Shown here: one piece after another, positions 1 through 5,107 of the stretch
Layout of the letters: each line of letters starts with the position of its first letter
How positions within the stretch are numbered: position 1 is the stretch's first letter
Origin: Bacillota bacterium
GTDB lineage: Bacteria; Bacillota; Clostridia; Christensenellales; CAG-138
Reading direction: 5' to 3'
Length of the DNA: 5,107 nucleotides
NCBI GenBank assembly: GCA_023451115.1
Contig: JAEXFV010000081.1
Location: forward strand, 1-5,107
Translations under genes and position numbers: made by a program
The notes under the pieces: model-generated
The model's input: only the letters and a program-made list of their open reading frames with translations
Told to the model about the DNA's origin: nothing
The model's database searches: none

Positions 1-757
1 GTGCTATATGCCTCAGCTTCCTAAACCGCTCATGATGCTGCTGATGATTATCTGTGGCATTCTAGCGGCAGTGCTGTGTGCTCTTTTGCCCGCTTTGTTT
101 AAGCATTACTTTAAGGTCAATGAATCGATGGTTTTCGTTATGCTCAATTATATATCGCTGCTATTAGTGGAGTACCTGTTCTTGCATACTCCGTTGCGTA
201 ACCCCAGCAGCGCCAGCTATCCAAAATCCATTGCCATTGAGCCGGAAATTTCGCCATTGGCACTGTATATTGGAATGGCAGTAGTTTTCGTATTGTTTAT
301 CATCCTCATTCGCAAGAGCGTATTGGGCTACCGCTTACGGATGATAGGACAAAACACTGCTTTTGCCCAGGCTAGCGGTTTGCCGGTAACCAAAGTGATT
401 TTGCTTTCTGCAGTGCTTGGCGGCGGCTTAGCGGCTCTGGCAAGTGTCAGTGAAGTGCTGGGGGTATACCATGTGGTATATAATAACTTCGCCTCAGCGT
501 TAGGCTTCAAAGGAGTTACAGTGGCGCTTCTGGGGATGCATAATCCTGTGGGTATGTTGCTGGCTTCGGTATTGTTGGGCGCGTTACAGGGCGGGTCAGT
601 TATGCTTTCAACGACTACGGATGTATCGCCTGAAATCGTATCAGTAGTGGAAGGGTTTATCATGTTCTTTTCATCGGTCAATTTGGCTGTGATGATAAAC
701 CGTATCCGGGAAAGCCGGAGGCGTAGGCAGCACAATTCCGAGGAGGTAAGCAAATGA
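1..757 (+). CDS. BMP/YufP-type ABC transporter permease (5' end missing)
   Basis: Inner-membrane channel subunit of an ABC importer of the BPD_transp_2 (RbsC/LivH-like) family, first of the two permeases that accompany BMP-type binding proteins. The frame is open to the left edge (first full codon at position 2), so the ATG at 8 is internal. About 250 residues are present; relatives have roughly 350, so about 100 N-terminal residues are missing. Hydrophobic segments are visible near nt 29-105, 128-184, 257-310, 389-460, 505-600 and 632-694. The cytoplasmic coupling loop is the GYRLRMIGQN stretch (about nt 326-355) followed by AFAQASGLPVTK, matching the family pattern R-x-x-G-x-N...A...G. The motif VNESMVFVMLNYI resembles the family's 'NEV..TIMLNYI'. 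The tail is basic (RIRESRRRRQ) and cytoplasmic. The stop overlaps the next start (ATGA), so the two are translationally coupled. Substrate cannot be read from the permease; nucleosides or simple sugars are typical of the family. Confidence 0.9.
   Translation, partial: CYMPQLPKPLMMLLMIICGILAAVLCALLPALFKHYFKVNESMVFVMLNYISLLLVEYLFLHTPLRNPSSASYPKSIAIEPEISPLALYIGMAVVFVLFIILIRKSVLGYRLRMIGQNTAFAQASGLPVTKVILLSAVLGGGLAALASVSEVLGVYHVVYNNFASALGFKGVTVALLGMHNPVGMLLASVLLGALQGGSVMLSTTTDVSPEIVSVVEGFIMFFSSVNLAVMINRIRESRRRRQHNSEEVSK
741..746 (+). promoter_or_regulatory. Ribosome binding site for second permease
   Basis: AGGAGG lies seven bases before the ATG at 754, inside the 3' end of the upstream permease gene. 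It is a full Shine-Dalgarno match at good spacing, and it fixes the start of the downstream gene at the ATGA overlap. Confidence 0.9.
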
Positions 758-1737
758 ATATTACACAACTGCTTAGTATGATGGTTCGGCTTATGGTGCC
801 TACATTGCTAGTAGCACTGGGAGGAATATTCTCTTTTCGTATTAAAGTTTTCCCGTTAGGGCTAGAGGGATATATGCTGGCTGGCTGCTTCCTTGCGATT
901 GCTGGAACGCATGTTTTTCAAAACCCATATATGGGAATGTTATTTGCCGCGGTAAGTATAACATTGCTCGCTTTGATTTTTGCATTTTTTGTTATCGAGC
1001 TGAGCGTAAATCCGGTTATATGCGCCTTTGCTATCAATACCATTGTTAACGGGCTCACACGGTTTTTGATGATACCGGTATTTGAAACCAGCGGCCGTGT
1101 TTACCTGGATAGTGCGATTGCTATCCCTAAACTCCAAATTCCAATAATAAAGGATATCCCGATTGTATCTGATATTTTCAATGGTCACTCCATATTAGTT
1201 TATGTGGCGCTGCTGTTGCCCTTTTTGGTGCATTATATTTACTATAAGAGCAATTATGGTCTGTCTTTACGGGCTACTGGCGTAAGCGAGGAAGCAGCTA
1301 CAGCTGCCGGGGTAAGCGTGCGTCGGGTCAAATATACCGCACTTATGACAACTGGCTTTTTAGCTGGGCTGGGTGGCGCACAACTAGCGCTGGCTGCTAA
1401 TTTATTCAACGTAGGCATGACAGATGGACGAGGATTTACAGCCCTGGCGGCTATCGTCTTATCAGCGGGTGAACCTTTACGGGCACTGTTGGGTTGCCTT
1501 TTGTTTGGGCTTTGTGATGCGTTGGTGCTCAATTATAGTAGCGAAGGCATCCCGATCCAGTTCCTCTCCATGTTGCCTTATATTCTAGCAATCCTCTTTG
1601 CGGTGTTGCCACCAATTATCCGTAAGATTTCAGAACGGGCGGCTTTTGGTAACCGTAAAAAGCGTATTGCATTAAAAGATCCTGAGCTGCTGGGAAGCAG
1701 GCAATTTGCCACGCAAGCGCCGGAGGAAACACGGTAA
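754..1737 (+). CDS. BMP/YufQ-type ABC transporter permease
   Basis: Second membrane subunit of the same importer, expected to pair with the upstream permease. It has 327 residues, a little longer than the usual 300-320 because of a hydrophilic C-terminal tail (about residues 290-327). Family marks are the early LGLEGYMLAGCF segment (canonical 'nlglEGlmllGA'), the coupling loop LRATGVSEEAATAAGVSVRRVKY starting near R173 (given here in two runs: LRATGVSEEAATA then AGVSVRRVKY), and then GFLAGLGGAQLAL and GRGFTALAAIVLSAGEPL, all in the order known for YufQ-like proteins. Several strongly hydrophobic helices cover most of the chain. The start is fixed by the AGGAGG at 741 and the four-base overlap with the preceding permease. 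The ATPase partner is outside the window; the binding proteins follow downstream. The family assignment is firm; the substrate is unknown. Confidence 0.93.
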   Translation: MNITQLLSMMVRLMVPTLLVALGGIFSFRIKVFPLGLEGYMLAGCFLAIAGTHVFQNPYMGMLFAAVSITLLALIFAFFVIELSVNPVICAFAINTIVNGLTRFLMIPVFETSGRVYLDSAIAIPKLQIPIIKDIPIVSDIFNGHSILVYVALLLPFLVHYIYYKSNYGLSLRATGVSEEAATAAGVSVRRVKYTALMTTGFLAGLGGAQLALAANLFNVGMTDGRGFTALAAIVLSAGEPLRALLGCLLFGLCDALVLNYSSEGIPIQFLSMLPYILAILFAVLPPIIRKISERAAFGNRKKRIALKDPELLGSRQFATQAPEETR

Positions 1738-1776
1738 ACATACTCACCTTATAAATTCCTACACCTCAATGCGATG

Positions 1777-1808
1777 AACCGCTCAAAAGGGCTCTAGGCC
1801 AGCGGCTT
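1777..1808 (+). other. Imperfect hairpin in leader between permease and binding-protein genes
   Basis: The 139 bases between the permease stop and the ATG at 1877 contain no gene. AACCGCT (1777-1783) can pair with AGCGG-C-TT (1801-1808) with one bulged C and a 17-base loop. An alternative, AGGCC/GGCTT around AGC (1796-1808), is also possible. TTTCTT follows at 1811-1816, so it might act as a leaky terminator or as an mRNA stability element that sets different levels for permease and binding protein. The stem is weak and the T run is broken, so this is only a candidate. Confidence 0.35.
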
Positions 1809-1862
1809 GGTTTCTTGATGCAAAAAATAAGTTCCTTAAAAAGGATACCTATAAAAAGAGAT

Positions 1863-1867
1863 GGAGG
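1863..1867 (+). promoter_or_regulatory. Ribosome binding site deciding the start at 1877
   Basis: GGAGG sits nine bases before ATG 1877 but only three bases before the in-frame TTG at 1871. The spacing favours the ATG, which also gives a standard MKK lipoprotein signal peptide. Confidence 0.8.
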
Positions 1868-1876
1868 CGTTTGGAA

Positions 1877-2986
1877 ATGAAGAAATTGGTTGTCATGTTT
1901 GTTGGCTGTCTGCTGACCCTTAGCTTGCTTTTTACAGCTTGCTCGGCGTCAGTCACCCCATCGGTACCCTCACAGGAACCCGCGGAACAGGTAGCGGAGA
2001 AAGAAACAGCACCACCGCAAAGTGAAGAGACTGCCTTACCACAGAATGAAGACAGGGAGTGGAACGTTGCCTTATGTACGATCTATCCCTTTGACCAAGC
2101 GGTTTGGCTTTCTGAGATGATTGAGGAAATGCGTCAATTTGACGAACAAAACGATCAGGTAACTATTCGGTTTGTGGAGGTTTCTGAAACGAGTCAATAT
2201 GAGCCTAAAATTCGCGCTCTAGCTGAGCAGGGAATTTATGACATGATTATGACCCAATTCAGCGGGCACGTTGAGGCTACTATTGCAGTTGCCAAGGATT
2301 ATCCGGATATCGTCTTTTTTAACCAAGACGGCATGATTGAAGGGATTGAAAACTATCCCAATATTACAGAAGGCCGCGGAGGCGATCGGCTTTCTACCGG
2401 CTTTTTAACCGGTGTATTAGCAGCGCTGATGACTAAAACAGGCTAAGTTTGCTTTATGGGCGTCAAAGATATCGAAAATGTGCAATTGCTGGCAGCTTGT
2501 TTGCAGCAGGGCATAGCCTATGTTAATCCTGAAATCGAGGACAAGTTTGTAATTCCGGACACCTTTAACGACACTACGATTACACGTGAAATGGCTACCA
2601 GCCTTTACCAGCAGGGGTTTGACATTATTGGCGTATCTGCAAGCGGAGCAAATGCGGGCGTGGTTCAGGCTGCGGCAGAATTTGATGGAGATTTTTGGGC
2701 ATGGGTACTACCGTTTGAATCCCATTTCCACGAAATAGCAAATGGGCACGAGTTAGCGTCCGGTATTGCCCGAAATGGCGTAATGGGTGTACAGGCTGTA
2801 CAGGCGCTGATGGATGGCACGCTGCACATGAGCTCTGCAAAGGTCTACGGGTTTGCCGAGGGGGTAAACGAAGTGCCTTTCTGCGCAGAAGATGATATCC
2901 CCGAGGACGTCAAGGCTCGCTTCAACGATATCCTGCAGGAAGTGTTGGAAGGAAAAATTACCATTACGCGGGATTTCCACTATTAA
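1877..2986 (+). pseudogene. BMP-type solute-binding lipoprotein interrupted by in-frame TAA
   Basis: First of two tandem binding-protein genes for the ABC importer. The signal peptide begins MKK, has a hydrophobic core and ends in the lipobox FTAC with lipidated Cys22. A Pro/Glu/Gln-rich linker follows (to about residue 57), then the BMP-family periplasmic-binding-protein domain. Codon 190 (2444-2446) is TAA where the intact neighbour has Lys (AAG) in MTKTNKVCF; here the sequence reads MTKTG-stop-VCF. The frame is unchanged on both sides, with no indel, and the remaining 179 sense codons continue the homology to the natural TAA at 2984. Without readthrough only 189 residues, roughly one lobe, would be made. 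Hand alignment with the downstream paralogue gives about 60-65% identity over the domain, highest before and just after the stop and about 40% in the last 100 residues. A two-residue insertion (in WAWVLPFE) lies in the C-lobe. Restart at ATG 2456 lacks a convincing ribosome binding site and would give no signal peptide. A sequencing error at the stop remains possible. Confidence 0.8.
2444..2446 (+). other. Premature in-frame ochre (TAA) codon
   Basis: The context is ACA GGC TAA GTT TGC. The paralogue reads ACA AAC AAG GTC TGC at the equivalent place (Lys183 of the downstream protein, by alignment). A single A-to-T change from AAA would create it. TAA also ends the second permease and the downstream lipoprotein, so a general reassignment of TAA is unlikely. 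Selenocysteine (UGA) and pyrrolysine (UAG) do not use this codon. Confidence 0.85.
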
Positions 2987-2988
2987 AC

Positions 2989-3016
2989 AAGGCATGGGCT
3001 CAAAACGCCTGGCTTT
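2989..3016 (+). other. Intercistronic hairpin between the two binding-protein genes
   Basis: AAGGC-A-TGGGC (2989-2999) can pair with GCCTGGCTTT (3007-3016), allowing one bulged A and three G-U pairs, around the loop TCAAAAC. It is followed by T3017 and an A-rich stretch. It could be a weak or leaky terminator, or a 3' stabilising stem for the upstream transcript. Only three bases separate it from the upstream stop, and the next ribosome binding site begins 17 bases after it. The four Ts at 3014-3017 are mostly inside the stem, so strong termination is not expected. Confidence 0.45.
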
Positions 3017-3033
3017 TGTAAAAAACAATAAAC

Positions 3034-3038
3034 GGAGG
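3034..3038 (+). promoter_or_regulatory. Ribosome binding site deciding the start at 3047
   Basis: GGAGG ends eight bases before ATG 3047 but only two bases before the in-frame ATG at 3041. The second ATG is therefore the likely start, giving MKKNS, the same MKK opening as the upstream paralogue. Confidence 0.8.
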
Positions 3039-3046
3039 AAATGAAC

Positions 3047-4126
3047 ATGAAAAAGAATAGTATTTTGTCGCTCCTACTCATTTTGTGCCTGTTGCTTTGC
3101 GCTTGTGCGCCAACGCAGCAGCCCGCCGCTCAGAGCGAACAACCCCAGCAGTCGGCTCAACCAGCTGAACAGCAGCCTGCTGCCAGCGATAGCGAAGAAG
3201 ACGATGTATTCAACGTAGCGTTCTGCGCAATCTATCCGTTTGACCAGGCCGTATGGCTCTCTCAAATGGTAGAAACCTTAACAGAATATAACGAGACGCA
3301 TGATGATGTAAACATCAAGCTGGTAGAGGTTTCTGAAACCAGCCAGTATGAGCCTAAGATCCGTGCACTGGCAGAACAGGGGATTTATGACCTGATTATG
3401 ACCCAGTTCAGTGGACACGTGGAAGCCACAATCGCAGTAGCGAAGGATTTCCCTGACATTCAGTTCTTTAGCTATGACGGAATGATCGAAAATATCAGCC
3501 AATATCCTAACATTACAGAGGGAATGGGCGGTGACCGTTTGGTTAACGGCTTCTTGGCCGGCGCATGTGCTGCTTACATGACAAAAACAAACAAGGTCTG
3601 CTTCATTGGTGGTAAGGACATTGAGTCCATCCAAAAACAGGCAGCTGGCTGGCAGCAGGGCGTGGACTATGTAAACGCTGAAATCGAGGATAAGTTCGTA
3701 ATTGCTGATACCTTTGCAGATACTACGATTACCCGTGAGTTAGCGGCTAATCTCTATGGCCAGGGATTTGATATTATCGGCTTTTCCGCCAGTGGCGCCA
3801 GCGCCGGTGTTGTGCAGGCGGCAGCAGAAGCGGGCGGTGAGAATTACGCTATCGCATTTGAAACCCACTTTGATGACATTGCCGAGGGTAAGGAAATAGC
3901 GGCAGCCATTACCTATGCAGACAAAATGATGGTTCAGGTTATTGAAGCTGCACGGGATGGCAAGCTTGAGATGAGCATCCAGAAGACATACGGCTATGCC
4001 GAAGGCGTTAACGACTTTATTTACTGCAACGACGTAGTTCCTCAGGATGTACGTGATAAAATAGCTGACATCTTGGACAAAATCCTGGCGGGAGAAATTG
4101 AAGTTAAGTTTGAGCTTCAGTATTAA
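3047..4126 (+). CDS. BMP family ABC transporter substrate-binding lipoprotein
   Basis: Intact extracellular solute receptor of the importer, 359 residues, a usual length for the BMP/PnrA-like family. A signal peptide (MKK, then a Leu-rich core) ends in the lipobox LCAC with lipidated Cys20. A low-complexity Gln/Pro/Ala/Ser/Glu linker follows to about residue 53, then the two-lobed binding domain: NVAFCAIYPFDQAVW (from residue 56), the highly conserved SETSQYEPKIRALAEQG (96-112), YDLIMTQFSGHVEATIAVA, YPNITEG, GGDRLVNGFLAGACAA, VCFIGGKDIE, YVNAEIEDKFV, GQGFDIIGFSASGASAGVVQ and YGYAEGVN. The usual BMP ligand signatures ('D..F.D.SFN' near the start and 'GvDsDq...tS..K' in the C-lobe) are replaced by IYPFDQ and AFETHFDDIAEG...ADKMMVQ, so the ligand may not be a nucleoside. 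It lies directly downstream of a disrupted paralogue and ahead of a strong terminator, so it is the last gene of the transport unit and the only uninterrupted binding protein seen here. Confidence 0.93.
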   Translation: MKKNSILSLLLILCLLLCACAPTQQPAAQSEQPQQSAQPAEQQPAASDSEEDDVFNVAFCAIYPFDQAVWLSQMVETLTEYNETHDDVNIKLVEVSETSQYEPKIRALAEQGIYDLIMTQFSGHVEATIAVAKDFPDIQFFSYDGMIENISQYPNITEGMGGDRLVNGFLAGACAAYMTKTNKVCFIGGKDIESIQKQAAGWQQGVDYVNAEIEDKFVIADTFADTTITRELAANLYGQGFDIIGFSASGASAGVVQAAAEAGGENYAIAFETHFDDIAEGKEIAAAITYADKMMVQVIEAARDGKLEMSIQKTYGYAEGVNDFIYCNDVVPQDVRDKIADILDKILAGEIEVKFELQY

Positions 4127-4186
4127 GATCACAAGCTAGGCTTTTAGGAAATCACACTATAGCTTCCCTTTGATTGTATAGTAAGA

Positions 4187-4229
4187 CCTTTCCTGGGTCG
4201 CCAAGCGGCGATCCAGGGGAAGGGCTTTT
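4187..4229 (+). terminator. Rho-independent terminator of the transporter unit
   Basis: A long stem pairs CCTTTCCTGGGTCGCC (4187-4202) with GGCGATCCAGGGGAAGG (4207-4223) around a four-base AAGC loop, with two G-U pairs and one bulged G. Weaker pairs (AAG with CTT) extend it beyond an A-G mismatch. GC and then TTTT (4226-4229) follow. It lies 60 bases after the binding-protein stop and before the crotonase gene, so the two are probably separate transcription units. Confidence 0.85.
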
Positions 4230-4336
4230 CTAGGGTTATATCCGTTTTCGGAAATATGAGAGGAAGGCTGATGGCCTTGCAAACAGAATGTGGATATAAA
4301 AGCGGGAGACTGGATTAAGCCTGATAATTTTGAAAC

Positions 4337-4340
4337 GAGG
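4337..4340 (+). promoter_or_regulatory. Ribosome binding site supporting a TTG start
   Basis: GAGG lies eight bases before TTG 4349 in the sequence ACGAGGTAGTGCAATTG. The other in-frame candidates are GTG 4343, only two bases away, and ATG 4385, which would cut off the first conserved strand. The frame is closed upstream by TGA at 4331. Confidence 0.65.
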
Positions 4341-4348
4341 TAGTGCAA

Positions 4349-5107
4349 TTGGCTATTAATGATATTTTATATGCGAAAAAGAATATGACAGCGGAAATTG
4401 TGTTGAACCGGCCGGAAAAACACAATGCTCTGACTGAGGATATGCTCCAACGCATGAGGGGATTTCTGATAGACGCACAAGCGGATTCCTCAGTGCGGGT
4501 GGTTGTGATTAAAGGAGCAGGGGGAAAAGCATTTTCATCAGGATTTGATTTGTCTCCTAATCGGGATAAGAAGCCAAAAGATGGGATTGAGTGGCAAGCA
4601 CATCTAATGGCAAACAACGATGTCTTTCAAACCATTTGGGATATGAGCAAGCCTGTTATTGCCCAGGTGCAAGGGCATTGTTTAGCCGGCGCATTCGACA
4701 TGATGACAGCTTGTGATCTGGTAGTGTGTTCTGAGGACTCCTGGTTTGGTGAACCGGAATTACTCTTTGGTGGAACGAGCCAATTCTTGCTGTTGCCTTA
4801 TGTGGTTGATATGCGCATATGCAAGCAGATTCTTTTAACTGGAGAAAAGATTGACGCAAATACTGCATTAAGGGCCAATCTGGTCAATTATGTGGTGCCG
4901 GGAGATCAACTTGATGATGCTGTTGCCAAGCTATGTCAACGCATGTGTAAGCTCCCCTATGGTACATTGCAGTTAAACAAACGATCCATGAACCGGATTT
5001 ATGATTTGATGGGTGCCCGCGAGGCAGTACAGCAGAGTTTGGATGCCGCTCATTTTTCCTTAGTGTGTAAATCCGAGGAGGCTATGGAATTTAAGAAAGT
5101 GGTAAAT
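4349..5107 (+). CDS. Enoyl-CoA hydratase/isomerase (crotonase) family protein, 3' end missing
   Basis: Probable cytoplasmic enzyme acting on an acyl-CoA thioester; the exact reaction cannot be assigned. 253 residues are present with no stop before the right edge. Family members are usually about 255-270 residues, so only a few are missing. Order of marks: VLNRPEKHNAL (residues 18-28), the first oxyanion-hole segment AFSSGFDL (61-68, family 'FsAGaDl'), KPVIAQVQGHCLAGAFDMMTACDL (shown as KPVIAQVQGH at 101-110 and CLAGAFDMMTACDL at 111-124; Gly114 is the second oxyanion residue), and FGEPELLFG (133-141). By alignment to rat mitochondrial enoyl-CoA hydratase, Glu164 is kept as Glu137, but Glu144 is replaced by Asp117. 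This could mean altered hydratase activity, or an isomerase, decarboxylase or other crotonase reaction. Start TTG 4349 is chosen from the GAGG spacing and the N-terminal strand ILYAKKNMTAEIVLNRP. A terminator separates it from the transporter genes. Confidence 0.9.
   Translation, partial: MAINDILYAKKNMTAEIVLNRPEKHNALTEDMLQRMRGFLIDAQADSSVRVVVIKGAGGKAFSSGFDLSPNRDKKPKDGIEWQAHLMANNDVFQTIWDMSKPVIAQVQGHCLAGAFDMMTACDLVVCSEDSWFGEPELLFGGTSQFLLLPYVVDMRICKQILLTGEKIDANTALRANLVNYVVPGDQLDDAVAKLCQRMCKLPYGTLQLNKRSMNRIYDLMGAREAVQQSLDAAHFSLVCKSEEAMEFKKVVN

Noticed and set aside
1815..1855. TTGATG (1815-1820) with TATAAA (1850-1855) as a promoter before the first lipoprotein
   Set aside because: The spacing is 29 bases and other combinations lack a recognisable -35.
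1871..1876. TTG start at 1871 for the first lipoprotein
   Set aside because: It is only three bases from the GGAGG. ATG 1877 has better spacing and gives the standard MKK signal peptide.
1738..1876. Riboswitch (purine type) in the leader
   Set aside because: I could not find the conserved purine aptamer core or a three-way junction; only a weak simple hairpin is visible.
2456..2986. Independent gene starting at ATG 2456
   Set aside because: It has no good ribosome binding site, begins in the middle of a conserved strand (VCF-MGVKDIE) and lacks a signal peptide. It is the continuation of the interrupted gene.
2753..3028. Reverse-strand open frames across the transporter genes (for example 328-768, 1254-1532, 2753-3028, 3278-3634, 3740-4132)
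   Set aside because: They lie antisense to well-supported coding sequence, have no recognisable family and look like frame shadows.
4264..4278. Inverted repeat AAGGC-TGATG-GCCTT as an operator
   Set aside because: Five-base arms are common by chance, and nothing else supports a regulator site.
4277..4300. TTGCAA (4277-4282) and TATAAA (4295-4300) as a promoter for the crotonase gene
   Set aside because: The spacer is only 12 bases, too short for a sigma-70-type promoter, and no better -35 lies at 16-18 bases. A promoter must exist or readthrough must occur, but I cannot place it.
4157..4348. Reverse-strand open frame of 63 codons after the terminator
   Set aside because: It spans the terminator hairpin, shows no convincing start signal and resembles no known protein.

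Overview
The window looks like a piece of a Gram-positive, Clostridia-type (Bacillota) chromosome. The evidence is lipoprotein signal peptides with lipobox cysteines, strong AGGAGG-type ribosome binding sites, a TTG start codon, moderate base composition, and a BMP/YufPQ-type ABC uptake system next to a CoA-dependent metabolic gene. No genus can be named from this stretch. All genes are on the + strand.

Layout. Positions 1-757 hold the C-terminal two thirds of an ABC permease whose start lies outside the window. It overlaps by four bases (ATGA) with a second, complete permease (754-1737). Together they would form the membrane channel of a BMP-family (nucleoside or simple-sugar type) importer. 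The ATPase is not in the window and is presumably upstream. A 139-base leader with an imperfect hairpin follows. Then come two tandem paralogous BMP-type solute-binding lipoproteins. The first (1877-2986) is interrupted by an in-frame TAA at 2444-2446 but is otherwise open and well conserved. The second (3047-4126) is intact. A hairpin lies between them, and a strong intrinsic terminator at 4187-4229 closes the transport unit. After a 119-base gap without a clear promoter, a crotonase-fold (enoyl-CoA hydratase/isomerase family) gene starts at a TTG at 4349 and runs off the right edge, nearly complete.

How it works together. The lipoproteins would capture a small solute outside the membrane and deliver it to the permease pair, powered by the missing ATPase. 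Both binding proteins share an N-terminal pocket motif (IYPFDQAVW) and a C-lobe that differ from the usual nucleoside-binding BMP signature, so the ligand should be treated as unknown. The crotonase is separated by the terminator, and a functional link to the transporter is not shown by the sequence.

Most interesting point. The two binding proteins differ by many synonymous changes but few amino-acid changes in their core, both before and after the premature stop. The duplication is therefore old and was under selection, whereas the nonsense codon looks recent, or is a sequencing error, or is tolerated. I saw no CRISPR array, tRNA, rRNA, insertion sequence or clearly new type of system.
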